Positions 1 to 8,521 of a DNA stretch of 64,000 nucleotides are shown one piece after another. Each line of letters opens with the position of its first letter. Position 1 is the first letter of the stretch. Both the position numbers and the translations under genes were made by a program. The notes below the pieces were generated by a model, which worked only from the letters and a program-made list of their open reading frames with translations, did no database searches and was not told the DNA's origin. Source of the stretch: Cellulomonas chitinilytica. Its GTDB lineage: Bacteria > Actinomycetota > Actinomycetes > Actinomycetales > Cellulomonadaceae. The DNA is taken from positions 62,001 to 126,000 of the forward strand of contig NZ_BONK01000013.1 of the NCBI RefSeq assembly GCF_016862675.1, written 5' to 3'.

Positions 1-430
1 CCCGCTCGAGCGCCTCGTCGCGCCGGCGCGCGGCGGTCCGCGGGTCGGCGGTGGCGTCGACCGCCGCCAGCCGGTCGAGGTTCGCGCGGCCGCTGAGGTA
101 CGGGTGGAAGGCGGGCCCCTCGACGAGCGCGCCGACGCGGGGCAGCACCGCGGCGCCGGCGTCCGGCATCGGCTGGTCGAGCAGCCACGCCTGCCCGCCC
201 GTGGGGCGCACCAGGCCGAGCAGCATCCGGATCGTCGTCGTCTTCCCGGAGCCGTTGGGGCCGAGGAAGCCGTACACGGCCCCGCGCGGCACCCGCAGCG
301 CGAGGTCGTCGACGGCCACCTGCCCGGACCGGAACCGTTTCGTCAGCCCGTCGGTGCGCACGGCCAGGGGCCCGGTGTCGTCACCGGACCCCTGGCCGAC
401 CCGTGCGGGGTCGAGCACGCCTGTGCTCAC
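1..430 (-). CDS. ABC transporter ATP-binding protein (partial, C-terminus beyond the window)
   Basis: Cytoplasmic ATPase subunit of an ABC transporter, 143 codons visible. After a roughly 20-residue unstructured start it shows the TxGLTKRF opening typical of CcmA/DrrA-type ATPases, then Walker A GPNGSGKT (about residues 57-64). The Q-loop, signature and Walker B lie outside the window. The GTG start overlaps the stop of the upstream LolA-like gene in a GTGA arrangement, so the two are translationally coupled. The permease is presumably further downstream, off the left edge. Substrate cannot be read from this fragment. ATPase identity is very clear; export is an inference from the CcmA/DrrA-like type. 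Confidence 0.93.
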   Translation of the reverse strand, partial: MSTGVLDPARVGQGSGDDTGPLAVRTDGLTKRFRSGQVAVDDLALRVPRGAVYGFLGPNGSGKTTTIRMLLGLVRPTGGQAWLLDQPMPDAGAAVLPRVGALVEGPAFHPYLSGRANLDRLAAVDATADPRTAARRRDEALER

Positions 431-1692
431 GCCATCGCCTGCAGCGTCGCGGCCGGCACCGCCCCGGCCAGCACGCGGCCGTCGTCGGTGATCAGGACGC
501 TCAGCAACGCCGAGCTGATGAGGTGTCCCTCGGGGACCTTCGTCGTGAGCGAGTCGTAGAGGGCGGCGGGGTCGAGCCCCTGGAACTTGCTCGCGGGGCC
601 GGCGCCGTCCTGCGGCCCGAACTGGTCGAGCAGGCCCTGCGCGCTCTCCGACCCGATCGTCGGGTGCCCGCTGGGCACCGCGGCGAGCGCCGACGGGTCG
701 CCGGCGACCAGGCCGGGCACGTCCACGCCGGTCGCCTGCACGACGGTCGCCCACCCGGTGCCGGACACGGTCACGCCCTCGGGCAGCTCGCCGTCGGCGC
801 CGGCGGCGTGGTCGGCCGCGATCTGCTCGTCGGTCGGCAGCGTCACGACCTTCTCCGTCGTGGTCGCGCCCGCCGGTGCGGAGAACGCCAGGACCGAGTC
901 GGACGGCGTCGCGAACGTGACGTCGGTGAAGCCGACCTCGAGCGCCGGGGTCTGCGCGTCCTGGGTGCTCCACACCTGGACCCGCAGCGGGGTCTGGGTC
1001 TGGGCGTCGATCGCGACGACGACGCGGGCCACCAGCGTGCCGGGCGTCTTCGGTGTGACGACGAGCTGGTACGCGCCGCGGCCGGCGACGGTGCTCTCGG
1101 CGTCGAGCGAGACGTGGGAGAGCTGCTCGGCCTGGTCGAGCACCTGCTGGGCGGCCTCCGTGGGGGTCGGCAGGTCCGCGCCGCCCGGCACCTGGCCGGC
1201 CGCGGCGTCGTCCTTGAGCGACTCGTAGCGCGCCCGGTCCGCGTCGCTCACGGTGTAGTGCACGACCGCGTCGTCCGAGCTCGCGTACGTCCACACCTCG
1301 GGTCCGTCGTGCACGACGGAGAACTCCGACATGTCGCCGAGCAGCGACACCCGGCTGCGCTCGCCGCCGTCCGTCCAGACGCGCAGCGTCGAGGAGCCGT
1401 CGAGCAGGTTCACCGGGTCCGCGGTCTCGGGACCGAACGGGAGCGACGGCAGCCCGAGCCGGGCCGTGTACACGACGGTGCCGGACAGCGCCTGCGGCTG
1501 CGCGGCCGCGACCGCGGCGACGAGCTCCTCCGGCGTGACCGGCGGGAGCCCGCTGCTGTCCGCGGAGGCGAGCAGGGGCGGGGCGGCGAACGCGGCACCG
1601 ACGCCGACGGCGACGACCGCGGGGAACGCCCAGCGGGCGCGGGCCGACAGCGTGCGCCGCGGCGACGGGGGGAGAGGCGATGTCTCGGTCAT
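427..1692 (-). CDS. LolA/MucB-like secreted or membrane-anchored protein
   Basis: 421 residues. The N-terminus has a basic stretch followed by a hydrophobic segment (about residues 22-43), a signal peptide or anchor. The body, with its [11 protein letters not shown] strand and repeated hydrophobic beta-strands (about residues 60-230), resembles the LolA/MucB outer-membrane-lipoprotein-sorting fold found in actinobacterial exported proteins of unknown function. ATG at 1692 was preferred over an in-frame GTG at 1725; a GGAG lies just before it, though close. It is operonic with the ABC ATPase (GTGA overlap) and divergent from a two-component system that may control both. Fold assignment is moderate; no function is established. 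Confidence 0.75.
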   Translation of the reverse strand: MTETSPLPPSPRRTLSARARWAFPAVVAVGVGAAFAAPPLLASADSSGLPPVTPEELVAAVAAAQPQALSGTVVYTARLGLPSLPFGPETADPVNLLDGSSTLRVWTDGGERSRVSLLGDMSEFSVVHDGPEVWTYASSDDAVVHYTVSDADRARYESLKDDAAAGQVPGGADLPTPTEAAQQVLDQAEQLSHVSLDAESTVAGRGAYQLVVTPKTPGTLVARVVVAIDAQTQTPLRVQVWSTQDAQTPALEVGFTDVTFATPSDSVLAFSAPAGATTTEKVVTLPTDEQIAADHAAGADGELPEGVTVSGTGWATVVQATGVDVPGLVAGDPSALAAVPSGHPTIGSESAQGLLDQFGPQDGAGPASKFQGLDPAALYDSLTTKVPEGHLISSALLSVLITDDGRVLAGAVPAATLQAMA

Positions 1693-1757
1693 GGCTCCAT
1701 GCTGCGTCGCGGCCCCTGAGGCCACGCTGAGAGGGTGTCCGGGTCGGGGGCACGAGC

Positions 1758-1777
1758 GGGTGGGATCCGGGTGGGAT
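1758..1777 (+). promoter_or_regulatory. Tandem direct repeat upstream of response regulator gene
   Basis: GGGTGGGAT occurs at 1758-1766 and 1769-1777, an 11-bp period, 9 bp before the response regulator start. One-helical-turn direct repeats are the usual binding arrangement of OmpR/PhoB-family regulators, so this could be an autoregulatory site. It lies in the divergent gap between the LolA-like gene and the two-component genes. Binding is inference. Confidence 0.4.
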
Positions 1778-1786
1778 GCTGCTCAC

Positions 1787-2440
1787 GTGCGGGTTCTGGT
1801 GGTGGACGACGAGCGCGGGCTCGTGCGCGCGCTGCACCGCGGGCTGAGCGCCGAGGGGTTCGCCGTCGACGTCGCGTTCGACGGCGAGACCGGCCTCCAG
1901 CTCGCGACGGACCACGAGTACGACGCGATCGTCCTGGACATCATGCTCCCGCGGCGCCACGGTTACGACGTCGTGACGGCCCTGCGGGAGCGCGAGGTCT
2001 GGACACCGGTGCTCATGCTCAGCGCGAAGGACGGCGAGTACGACGTCGCGGACGGCCTCGACGTCGGTGCGGACGACTACCTGACGAAGCCGTTCTCGTT
2101 CGTGGTGCTCGTCGCCCGGCTGCGGGCCCTCGTGCGCCGCCCGTCGCAGGCCCGGCCCGCGGTGCTCGAGGTCGGGGACGTGCAGCTCGACCCGTCCGCC
2201 CGGACCGTCACGCAGGCGGGCAGGCCGGTCGCGCTCACCGTCCGTGAGCTGGCGCTGCTGGAGTACCTCATGCGGCACGCCGACCGGGTCGTCGGGAAGG
2301 TCGAGCTGCGCGACCACGTGTGGGAGGGCACCGGCGAGGACGTCAACGTCGTCGAGGTGTACGTCGGGTACCTGCGGCGCAAGCTCGGGCGGCAGACCGT
2401 GGCGACCGTGCGGGGCGCCGGCTACCGCGTCGCCGGGTGA
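1787..2440 (+). CDS. OmpR-family response regulator
   Basis: 217 residues. The receiver domain has the acidic pair VVDDE near residue 6, the phospho-acceptor Asp in IVLDIMLP (about residue 50) and the conserved Lys in DDYLTKPF (about residue 100). A winged-helix DNA-binding domain follows, ending in VRGAGYRV, typical of OmpR/PhoB regulators. GTG 1787 is chosen because the receiver begins directly with MRVLVVDDE. It overlaps the histidine kinase gene by GTGA, so the pair is co-translated. Likely targets are itself and the divergent LolA-like/ABC operon; that is inference from position. Confidence 0.95.
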   Translation: MRVLVVDDERGLVRALHRGLSAEGFAVDVAFDGETGLQLATDHEYDAIVLDIMLPRRHGYDVVTALREREVWTPVLMLSAKDGEYDVADGLDVGADDYLTKPFSFVVLVARLRALVRRPSQARPAVLEVGDVQLDPSARTVTQAGRPVALTVRELALLEYLMRHADRVVGKVELRDHVWEGTGEDVNVVEVYVGYLRRKLGRQTVATVRGAGYRVAG

Positions 2441-3789
2441 GCGTGCGCCCGCGCGGGCCCGGCTGGCGGGGCCGGTCGCTGCGGCTGCACCTCACGGTCC
2501 TCACGTCGGGGCTGCTGTGCGCCGCGCTCGTCGCGGGTGCGGTGGCGCTGACGACGGTGCTCTCGACGAGCCGGGTCGCCGCGCTGCACGACGTGGTCAC
2601 GGCCCGGACGGCCACGGTGGCGGAGCTCGCGGCGGGCGACCGGCTGCCGTCGACGCTGCCCGTGCAGGAGCCCGGCGAGATCGCCCAGCTGCTCGACGCG
2701 GACGGCCACGTGCTCGCGACGTCGCCGAACGCGAGCGCGACGCTGCCGCTGCTCGACGCGGGCCCCCTCGCCGACCTGCGGCCGGCGGGCGACGGGGTGG
2801 CGGTCACCACGGCGGCGACCGGGTACGACCAGGAGGCCCTCGTCGCCGCCCGGGCCACCACGTTCCGGGGCGAGCCCGCGACGGTGGTCGCGAGCGTGCC
2901 CCTCGGCGAGGTCCGCGGGCTGGTCCGCGCGCTGCGGCTGTCGCTCGTGGTGGTGGTGCCCGTGCTGACGCTGCTGCTCGCCTGGACGATCTGGGTGGTG
3001 CTCGGCAGGGCGTTGCGTCCCGTCGACCAGATGCGCCGGGCCGCCGCCGAGGTCGCCCGCAGCGGCGGGCCCGGCTCGCTGCCGGTGCCGCACGCCGACG
3101 ACGAGATCGCCGCCCTGGCCCGCACCCTCAACGAGATGCTCGACCGGCTGGAGACGTCGGCCGCCCGGCAGCGCACGTTCGTCGCCGACGCCGCCCACGA
3201 GCTGCGCTCGCCGCTGGCCGCCCTGCGCACCTCGGTCGACGTCGCCCGCGCCCACCCGGAGTCGTACGGGACGGGTGAGCTAGCCGCCGACCTGGAGCGC
3301 GAGGTCCTGCGGATGCAGGCCCTCGTCGACGACCTGCTGCTGCTCGCCCGGGTCGGGTCCGCCCCGACCGTGCGCACGGACGTCGACCTGGGCTCGCTGG
3401 CCCGCGACGTCGCCGCGATGCCGCGCACCGGCGCGCCGGTGACGGTGGTCGGGTCGGGTGCGGGGCTCGGCCAGGCCGCGTCGCTCGGCCGGGTCGTCCG
3501 CAACCTCGTCGACAACGCCGCCCGGCACGCGGCGACGCGCGTGCTGGTGACGGTCGCCGACGGTGCGGTGGTGGTCGAGGACGACGGCCGGGGCATCGCC
3601 GAGGCGGACCGGGAGCGGGTGTTCGAACGGTTCGTGCGGCTCGACGACGCCCGCGAGCGTGAGGCGGGCGGGAGCGGGCTCGGGCTCGCGATCGCGCGGG
3701 AGGTCGCGCGGGAGCAGGCCGGCGACGTGCTGCTCGGGGTGTCGGAGCTGGGCGGTCTGCGGGCCGAGCTCGTCGTGCCGCGCCGGTGA
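2437..3789 (+). CDS. Sensor histidine kinase
   Basis: 450 residues. A first membrane helix (about residues 18-45), an extracytoplasmic sensor region of about 125 residues, a second membrane helix (about 165-190) and a HAMP linker are followed by the HisKA dimerization box with phospho-acceptor His in AHELRSPL and a HATPase domain with an N-box ([11 protein letters not shown]), a G1 box (DDGRGI) and a G2 box (GGSGLGLAI). It autophosphorylates and passes phosphate to the regulator encoded just upstream. The signal sensed is not evident. GTG 2437 overlaps the regulator stop. It runs convergently into the pentapeptide-repeat gene with only 6 bp between stops and no clear terminator. Confidence 0.95.
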   Translation: MSVRPRGPGWRGRSLRLHLTVLTSGLLCAALVAGAVALTTVLSTSRVAALHDVVTARTATVAELAAGDRLPSTLPVQEPGEIAQLLDADGHVLATSPNASATLPLLDAGPLADLRPAGDGVAVTTAATGYDQEALVAARATTFRGEPATVVASVPLGEVRGLVRALRLSLVVVVPVLTLLLAWTIWVVLGRALRPVDQMRRAAAEVARSGGPGSLPVPHADDEIAALARTLNEMLDRLETSAARQRTFVADAAHELRSPLAALRTSVDVARAHPESYGTGELAADLEREVLRMQALVDDLLLLARVGSAPTVRTDVDLGSLARDVAAMPRTGAPVTVVGSGAGLGQAASLGRVVRNLVDNAARHAATRVLVTVADGAVVVEDDGRGIAEADRERVFERFVRLDDAREREAGGSGLGLAIAREVAREQAGDVLLGVSELGGLRAELVVPRR

Positions 3790-3795
3790 GGGCCG

Positions 3796-4605
3796 TCAGG
3801 CCCAGTGGGCGGGGCGGGTCACCCGCGTGGGCAGCAGGGTCGTCGCGTCACCGCGTGCGGCCGCGGCCTGCGGCTGGGTCAGGTACAGCGACCCGGTGAG
3901 GTCGGCGCCGCTCAGGTCGGCCCCGCGCAGGTCCGTCCCGAGCAGGTCCGCGTCCCGCAGGTCCGCGCGCCGCAGGTCGGCGCCGAGCAGCAGCGCGCCC
4001 CGCAGGTCCGCTGCGCGCAGGTCGGCGCCGGCCAGCCGGGCGCCGACGAGGTCCGCGCGGCGGCGGTCCGGGCCGGCGAAGGGTGCTCGCACGAGCCGGC
4101 TCGCGGCGGCCAGCAGCGCGCCCACCCGTTCCCGGTGCGGGCCGACGTCCAGGCCGGTGAGCTCGTCGGCCGGGAGGTCGGCGAGGTCGCGCACGTCGTC
4201 GACGGCGCGGCCCAGGTCGTCGTGCAGGGGGCGGGTCGCGTCGCGCTCCTGCGCGTCCGTGAGGTACCAGAGCAGCTCGTGCAGCTGGCGGGCCACCGCG
4301 AACGCCGCGAACATCTGCCCGGCGACCTCCGGGCCGTCCCGCCACGACCGGCCCTCGAACGTGCCCTGGGTGACGTGCTGGCCCGCGCCGAAGCAGTCGA
4401 ACACCGTGCACCCCGGGAAGCCGCGCTCGCGCAGGTGCGCGTGGATGCCGCAGCCGTCGTCATGCCGCAGGTGCCGGCACGGGACGCCGCCGGGCTTGTC
4501 GAACGCGAAGTCGGTGGACGCCGCGAACGGCAGCGCCACGCAGCACAGGGCGACGCAGCGGGAGCAGTCCGCCCGCAGGTCGCGCAGGCTCAGCGGGGCC
4601 GGCAC
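3796..4605 (-). CDS. Pentapeptide-repeat protein with Cys-rich N-terminal domain
   Basis: 269 residues. The C-terminal third carries consecutive A(D/N)LxX pentapeptides (ADLRAADLRGALLLG, ADLRRADLRDADLLG and onward, about residues 180-235), which fold into a right-handed quadrilateral beta-helix. The N-terminal 90 residues contain about nine cysteines in clusters (CSRCVALCC, later CRHL, CGIH, CTVFDC), suggesting a metal site or Fe-S cluster like YkgJ-type proteins. Some pentapeptide proteins mimic DNA and protect gyrase, but nothing here proves that role. The metal-site idea is inference. The domain combination is discussed as a finding. Confidence 0.85.
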   Translation of the reverse strand: MPAPLSLRDLRADCSRCVALCCVALPFAASTDFAFDKPGGVPCRHLRHDDGCGIHAHLRERGFPGCTVFDCFGAGQHVTQGTFEGRSWRDGPEVAGQMFAAFAVARQLHELLWYLTDAQERDATRPLHDDLGRAVDDVRDLADLPADELTGLDVGPHRERVGALLAAASRLVRAPFAGPDRRRADLVGARLAGADLRAADLRGALLLGADLRRADLRDADLLGTDLRGADLSGADLTGSLYLTQPQAAAARGDATTLLPTRVTRPAHWA

Positions 4606-4614
4606 CGGGTCCGG

Positions 4615-4842
4615 CTACTCGCCTTCGATCGCGGGCAGGATCGTGGTGGGGATCATGAACGCGAGGGTGATGCTCGCGATCGCCCCGAGGAACGTCCACG
4701 ACACGGTTTCGTCGCCGCTGAACGACAGGCCGAACAGCACGAACCCGCCGATCAGGAACACGAACGCGAAGAACGTCCCGACCACCCGGCCCGCCGACTC
4801 GCTGCTCTGCTCGTCGCGAGGCTCGATCACGGGGTACGTCAT
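4615..4842 (-). CDS. Small membrane protein, two TM segments
   Basis: 75 residues, not recognised as a named family. An acidic N-terminus (EPRDEQSSES) precedes two hydrophobic segments, GTFFAFVFLIGGFVLFGL (about 22-40) and TFLGAIASITLAFMIP (about 50-66). ATG 4842 is supported by AAGGAG eight bases upstream. It lies 9 bp before the pentapeptide-repeat gene on the same strand, so the two may be cotranscribed. No function is proposed. Confidence 0.7.
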   Translation of the reverse strand: MTYPVIEPRDEQSSESAGRVVGTFFAFVFLIGGFVLFGLSFSGDETVSWTFLGAIASITLAFMIPTTILPAIEGE

Positions 4843-4948
4843 GGCGGGGGCTCCTTCGTCGTCGAGGGACCGGCGGTCCTGACGTCGAGTTTCCCCCGCG
4901 GCGAGGTGCGCCCGCCACCCGCGTCCACGGTGTGTCGGCGCGGGTGCG

Positions 4949-5890
4949 TCACACCAGCGGCCGGGCGCGCGGGGCGCGGGGCCCGAACCGGGGCGCACGG
5001 GACGCCTGCGTGATCTCGAGCAGCCGGATCACGCGCTGCCGGTGGCCGCGCCACGGCTCCAGCAGCCCGAGCATCCCGGCGTCGTCCGTCCGTCGTCCGG
5101 TCAGCGCCCACCCGACGAGGTGCGCGAGGTGGAAGTCGCCGACCGACACCGCGTCGGCGTCGCCGAGCGCGCGCGACGCGACCTCCGCGACGGTCCACGG
5201 GCCGACGCCCCGCACGGTCAGCAGCCGCCGTCGCGCCTCGTCGAGCGGCAGGTCGGCGCCTGCTTGCAGGCCGCGCGCGACGGTCGCCGCCCGGCGCACG
5301 GTCCCGGACCGTGCCTCCTCGACGCCCGCGCGCCGCCACTCCCACACCGGCAGGTCACGCCACACGGGCGCCGACGGAGCCACCCGCATCCCGGACGGGG
5401 CGGGACCGGGGGCCGGCGTGCCGTGCCGGAGCACGAGCCGCCGCCACGACGCCCGGGCGTCCAGCCCGACGACGCGCTGCTCGAGGATCGCGGGCACGAG
5501 CGCCTCGAGCACCTGGCCGGACCGCGGGATCCGCAGGCCCGGCAGCCGTCGGTGCGCCTCGCGGACGAGCGGGTGCAGGTCCGCCCGGAAGCCCGTGGGG
5601 TCGTCGCCCGCTCCGAGCAGCGCCGGGACGCCGTCGACCGCCCGCTCGGCCCCCGGACCCCACGCGGTCGCGTGCACGCCGTCCCGCCGGACGTGCAGGT
5701 GGAGGGTCGCCGGACCGGCCGCGTTCGACGTCGCCCACCAGAGTGCACCGTCGGGCGTCGACGCCCAGGTCGGGTCGCCCGCGCCGCGCCGCAGCGGCGA
5801 CAGGGTCAGCCGGACGTCGACGGGCGCCCGCGGCCGGTAGACGGTGCGCAGCACGCGCTCGTCGTCCGGCGGGGCGACGAGGGGGAGCAC
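4949..5890 (-). CDS. DNA-3-methyladenine glycosylase-like protein (AlkA superfamily)
   Basis: 313 residues. Contains the helix-hairpin-helix GPD signature: LLTVRGVGPWTVAEVASRALGD (about residues 225-246) followed by SVGDFHL, whose Asp is the catalytic residue of HhH-GPD glycosylases. The segment ILEQRVVGLDA is the usual helix before the HhH. These enzymes remove alkylated or otherwise damaged bases, starting base excision repair. GTG 5890 is chosen because the preceding in-frame stretch is compositionally random and overlaps the divergent DUF72 promoter region. The N-terminal 120 residues are poorly conserved, as expected for this subfamily. Substrate range is not predictable. Confidence 0.9.
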   Translation of the reverse strand: MLPLVAPPDDERVLRTVYRPRAPVDVRLTLSPLRRGAGDPTWASTPDGALWWATSNAAGPATLHLHVRRDGVHATAWGPGAERAVDGVPALLGAGDDPTGFRADLHPLVREAHRRLPGLRIPRSGQVLEALVPAILEQRVVGLDARASWRRLVLRHGTPAPGPAPSGMRVAPSAPVWRDLPVWEWRRAGVEEARSGTVRRAATVARGLQAGADLPLDEARRRLLTVRGVGPWTVAEVASRALGDADAVSVGDFHLAHLVGWALTGRRTDDAGMLGLLEPWRGHRQRVIRLLEITQASRAPRFGPRAPRARPLV

Positions 5891-5951
5891 GCCACCAGTC
5901 TGCGCCCGCGCCGGGATGCCACAGACCCGCCCGACGGGCACACTGCGCCAC

Positions 5952-6845
5952 GTGACGATCCGGGTCGGCATCGCGGGCTGGCGGTACCCGCCGTGGCGCG
6001 GCGTGTTCTACCCGAAGGGCGTGCCGCAGAAGGACGAGCTCGCGTTCGCGTCCCGCCGGATGACGTCGATCGAGGTCAACGGGTCGTTCTACTCGTTGCA
6101 GCGGCCCGAGAGCTACCAGGCGTGGGCCGCGCAGACTCCCGACGGGTTCGTCTTCTCCGTGAAGGGGCCGCGGTTCGTCACGCACATGAAGAAGCTGGCC
6201 GACGTCCGGATGCCGGTCGTGAACTTCCTCGCGAACGGGATGCTGGCGCTCGGCCCGAAGCTCGGCCCGGTGCTGTGGCAGCTCCCGCCGAACCTCGGGT
6301 TCGACGCGGACCGGCTGGCCCGGTTCTTCGACCTGCTGCCCCGGACGACGACCGCCGCGGCGGCCCTCGCGGCGGAGCACGACGACCGGGTCGAGGACCG
6401 GGCGTGGACCACGACGGACGCGGACCGTCCGCTGCGGCACGTGATCGAGGTCCGGCACGCGAGCTTCGAGCGCCCGGAGTTCGTCGAGCTGCTGCGGGCG
6501 CACGACGTCGGCCTGGTCGTCGCCGACACGGCGGGTCGCTGGCCGGTGCTGGAGGACGTCACCTCGGACGTCGTCTACGTGCGGCTGCACGGCGACACCG
6601 AGCTCTACACGAGCGGGTACGACGACGCCGCGCTCGACCGGTGGGCGGCCAGGATCCGGGCGTGGGCGGACGGCGGCGAGCCGGCCGACGCCCGCCGGCT
6701 GGCCCCGCCTGCGCCGGCGACGGCGGGCCGGGACGTGTTCGTCTACTTCGACAACGACCTGAAGGTGCGCGCACCGGTGGACGCGATGGCGCTCGAGGCG
6801 CGGCTCGGGATCCTGCCGGCCGAGGCGGTCACGCCGGTCTCGTGA
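5952..6845 (+). CDS. DUF72 family protein (YecE-like)
   Basis: 297 residues, within the family range. Begins IRVGIAGWRYPPWRGVFYP, the DUF72 opening; SIEVNGSFYSLQ and FSVKGPRFVTHMKKL are further family blocks, and the C-terminal FVYFDNDLKVRAP is the usual closing motif. The fold is a TIM barrel; the biochemical role is unknown. GTG 5952 is picked because the conserved opening begins immediately, and a CACACT hexamer ends 7 bases before it, consistent with a leaderless start. Divergent from the glycosylase gene. Confidence 0.93.
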   Translation: MTIRVGIAGWRYPPWRGVFYPKGVPQKDELAFASRRMTSIEVNGSFYSLQRPESYQAWAAQTPDGFVFSVKGPRFVTHMKKLADVRMPVVNFLANGMLALGPKLGPVLWQLPPNLGFDADRLARFFDLLPRTTTAAAALAAEHDDRVEDRAWTTTDADRPLRHVIEVRHASFERPEFVELLRAHDVGLVVADTAGRWPVLEDVTSDVVYVRLHGDTELYTSGYDDAALDRWAARIRAWADGGEPADARRLAPPAPATAGRDVFVYFDNDLKVRAPVDAMALEARLGILPAEAVTPVS

Positions 6846-6848
6846 GCG

Positions 6849-7220
6849 TCAGTGCCCGCGGAGCTTCTCGATGAGCCGGCGGTCGCGCTTCGTGGGGCGG
6901 CCCGCGCCGCGGTCCCGCTGCCCGGCGACGACGACCTGCTCGCGGGGCACGACGGCGGGGGAGCGGTCGAGGTAGCACGCCACGGCGACGTCCGCGCCGA
7001 CCCGCTTCACGATCGTCCGCTGCACGATCACGATCCGCTCGCGCGCGCCGCCACGGACGTGCACCTCGTCGCCGGGCACCACCTGGGTGGCTGGCTTCGC
7101 GCGGTCGCCGTTGACGCGCACGTGGCCCGCCCGGCACGCCGCACCGGCCGCCGACCGGGTCGGGAACAGCCGTACGGCCCACGTCCACGCGTCGACCCGG
7201 GCCCGCACCACCTCCGCCAT
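6849..7220 (-). CDS. RNA-binding S4 domain protein (Hsp15-like)
   Basis: 123 residues. An S4 alpha-L RNA-binding motif occupies about residues 8-55 (VDAWTWAVRLFPTRS, AGHVRVNGDRAKP), and the tail is basic and ends GRPTKRDRRLIEKLRG, as in Hsp15/HslR proteins that bind the 50S subunit carrying stalled nascent chains. Converges on the DUF72 gene with 3 bp between stops. Ribosome rescue is an extrapolation from the family. Confidence 0.9.
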   Translation of the reverse strand: MAEVVRARVDAWTWAVRLFPTRSAAGAACRAGHVRVNGDRAKPATQVVPGDEVHVRGGARERIVIVQRTIVKRVGADVAVACYLDRSPAVVPREQVVVAGQRDRGAGRPTKRDRRLIEKLRGH

Positions 7221-7242
7221 GGCTCGACCTTCTCACGCCGTC

Positions 7243-7252
7243 GAAACGCTTC
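7243..7252. promoter_or_regulatory. LacI-family-like operator core
   Basis: GAAACGCTTC, whose complement contains AAGCGTTT, a near-palindrome centred on CG with AA and TT flanks as in LacI/GalR operators. It is 104 bp before the SGNH-CBM2 start. The same AAGCGTTT core occurs at 11159-11172 before the pectate lyase. No LacI gene is in the window; function is inference. Confidence 0.4.
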
Positions 7253-7355
7253 ACCGCCGTGCCCGTCGCGAGCCCGCCCGCCACGCTCGGCGGTGGCGGG
7301 CCGCCGCCCGCCGCCGGGCGACGACGCCCGCCCCCACGCGCCCCGGAGGGACCCC

Positions 7356-8492
7356 ATGACGACCCGACCGACGACCGGCCTCACGCGTCGACTCGCAGGC
7401 GTGCTCGCCGCGCTCGCGCTCCTCGTCGGCGGGGCGCTCGCGCTCGCGGGCCCCACGTCCGCGGCGGACCCGGTCCGCATCATGGCCCTCGGCGACTCGA
7501 TCACCGGCTCGCCGGGCTGCTGGCGGGCGCTGCTGTGGCAGAAGCTCCAGCAGACGGGCTACACGAACATCGACATGGTCGGCACGCTGCCCGCGCAGGG
7601 GTGCGGCTTCACCTACGACGGCGACAACGAGGGCCACGGCGGCTACCTCGTCACGAACGTCGCCGCGCAGAACCAGCTCGTCGGCTGGCTGTCGTCGGCC
7701 CACCCCGACGTCGTCGTCATGCACTTCGGCACGAACGACGTGTGGAGCAACATCTCGACCCAGCAGATCCTCGCCGCGTACACGACGCTCGTGAACCAGA
7801 TGCGGGCGAGCAACCCCCGGATGAAGATCCTCGTCGCGCAGATCATCCCCGTCGCGCCGTCCTCGTGCGCCGAGTGCCCCGGGCGCACGACGGCGCTCAA
7901 CGCGGCGATCCCGGGGTGGGCGGCCGGGCTGACGACCTCGGCGTCGCCCGTCACGGTCGTCGACCAGTGGACCGGCTGGGTCCCGTCGACGGACACGGGC
8001 GACGGCGTGCACCCGAACGACGCCGGCATCGTGAAGATGGCCGACCGCTGGTACCCCGCCCTCAAGGCGGCGCTCGACGGCACGACCCCGACGACGACGC
8101 CGACCCCCACGCCGACCCCCACGTCGACCCCCACCGTCACCCCGACCCCGACGCCCACCCCGAGCCCGACGTACACGATGCCCACGCCCCCGCCGGGCAC
8201 CCCCGGCTGCATCGCCACGTACACGCTCGCCAGCACGTGGCCGGGCGGGTTCGTCGCGAGCCTCCGGGTCACCGCCGTGAACGGCCCGATCACCGGCTGG
8301 TGGGTCAACTTCTCCCTGCCGGACGGCAAGGTCGCGAACGCGTGGAGCGCGCAGCAGACGATGACGGGCGACCCGCTGCAGTTCGCGAACGCGCCCTGGA
8401 ACGGCACGCTCGCCGTCGGACAGCACACGGACTTCGGGTTCCAGGGCACCGGCTCCGGCCAGGTGGCGGCCCTGTATTGCACCCCGCGCTGA
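7356..8492 (+). CDS. Secreted SGNH/GDSL hydrolase with C-terminal CBM2
   Basis: 378 residues, exported. Signal peptide about 1-36. The SGNH hydrolase domain (about 37-245) has the nucleophile Ser48 in GDSI, block III GTND, and the catalytic Asp/His pair in DGVHPND, pointing to an esterase such as an acetyl-xylan or related carbohydrate esterase. A Pro/Thr linker (about 246-282) leads to a family-2 cellulose-binding module (about 285-378) with a terminal Cys pair (GCIATY, ALYC) and the three surface Trp positions (TWPGGF, AWSAQQ, PWNGTL). GGAGGG sits 6 bases before ATG 7356. Probably removes ester groups from plant cell-wall polymers while bound to cellulose; exact substrate is inference. Confidence 0.93.
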   Translation: MTTRPTTGLTRRLAGVLAALALLVGGALALAGPTSAADPVRIMALGDSITGSPGCWRALLWQKLQQTGYTNIDMVGTLPAQGCGFTYDGDNEGHGGYLVTNVAAQNQLVGWLSSAHPDVVVMHFGTNDVWSNISTQQILAAYTTLVNQMRASNPRMKILVAQIIPVAPSSCAECPGRTTALNAAIPGWAAGLTTSASPVTVVDQWTGWVPSTDTGDGVHPNDAGIVKMADRWYPALKAALDGTTPTTTPTPTPTPTSTPTVTPTPTPTPSPTYTMPTPPPGTPGCIATYTLASTWPGGFVASLRVTAVNGPITGWWVNFSLPDGKVANAWSAQQTMTGDPLQFANAPWNGTLAVGQHTDFGFQGTGSGQVAALYCTPR

Positions 8493-8509
8493 CCCGGGGC
8501 GGGCCCGCC

Positions 8510-8515
8510 TACGGT
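8510..8515 (+). promoter_or_regulatory. -10-like hexamer TACGGT, leaderless start
   Basis: TACGGT ends 6 bases before ATG 8522, placing transcription initiation at or beside the start codon. Confidence 0.45.
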
Positions 8516-8521
8516 GGGTCC

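Noticed and set aside
403..1719. Long plus-strand frame opposite the LolA-like gene
   Set aside because: Composition typical of antisense reading, no domain; the minus frame has a signal segment and coupling to the ABC ATPase.
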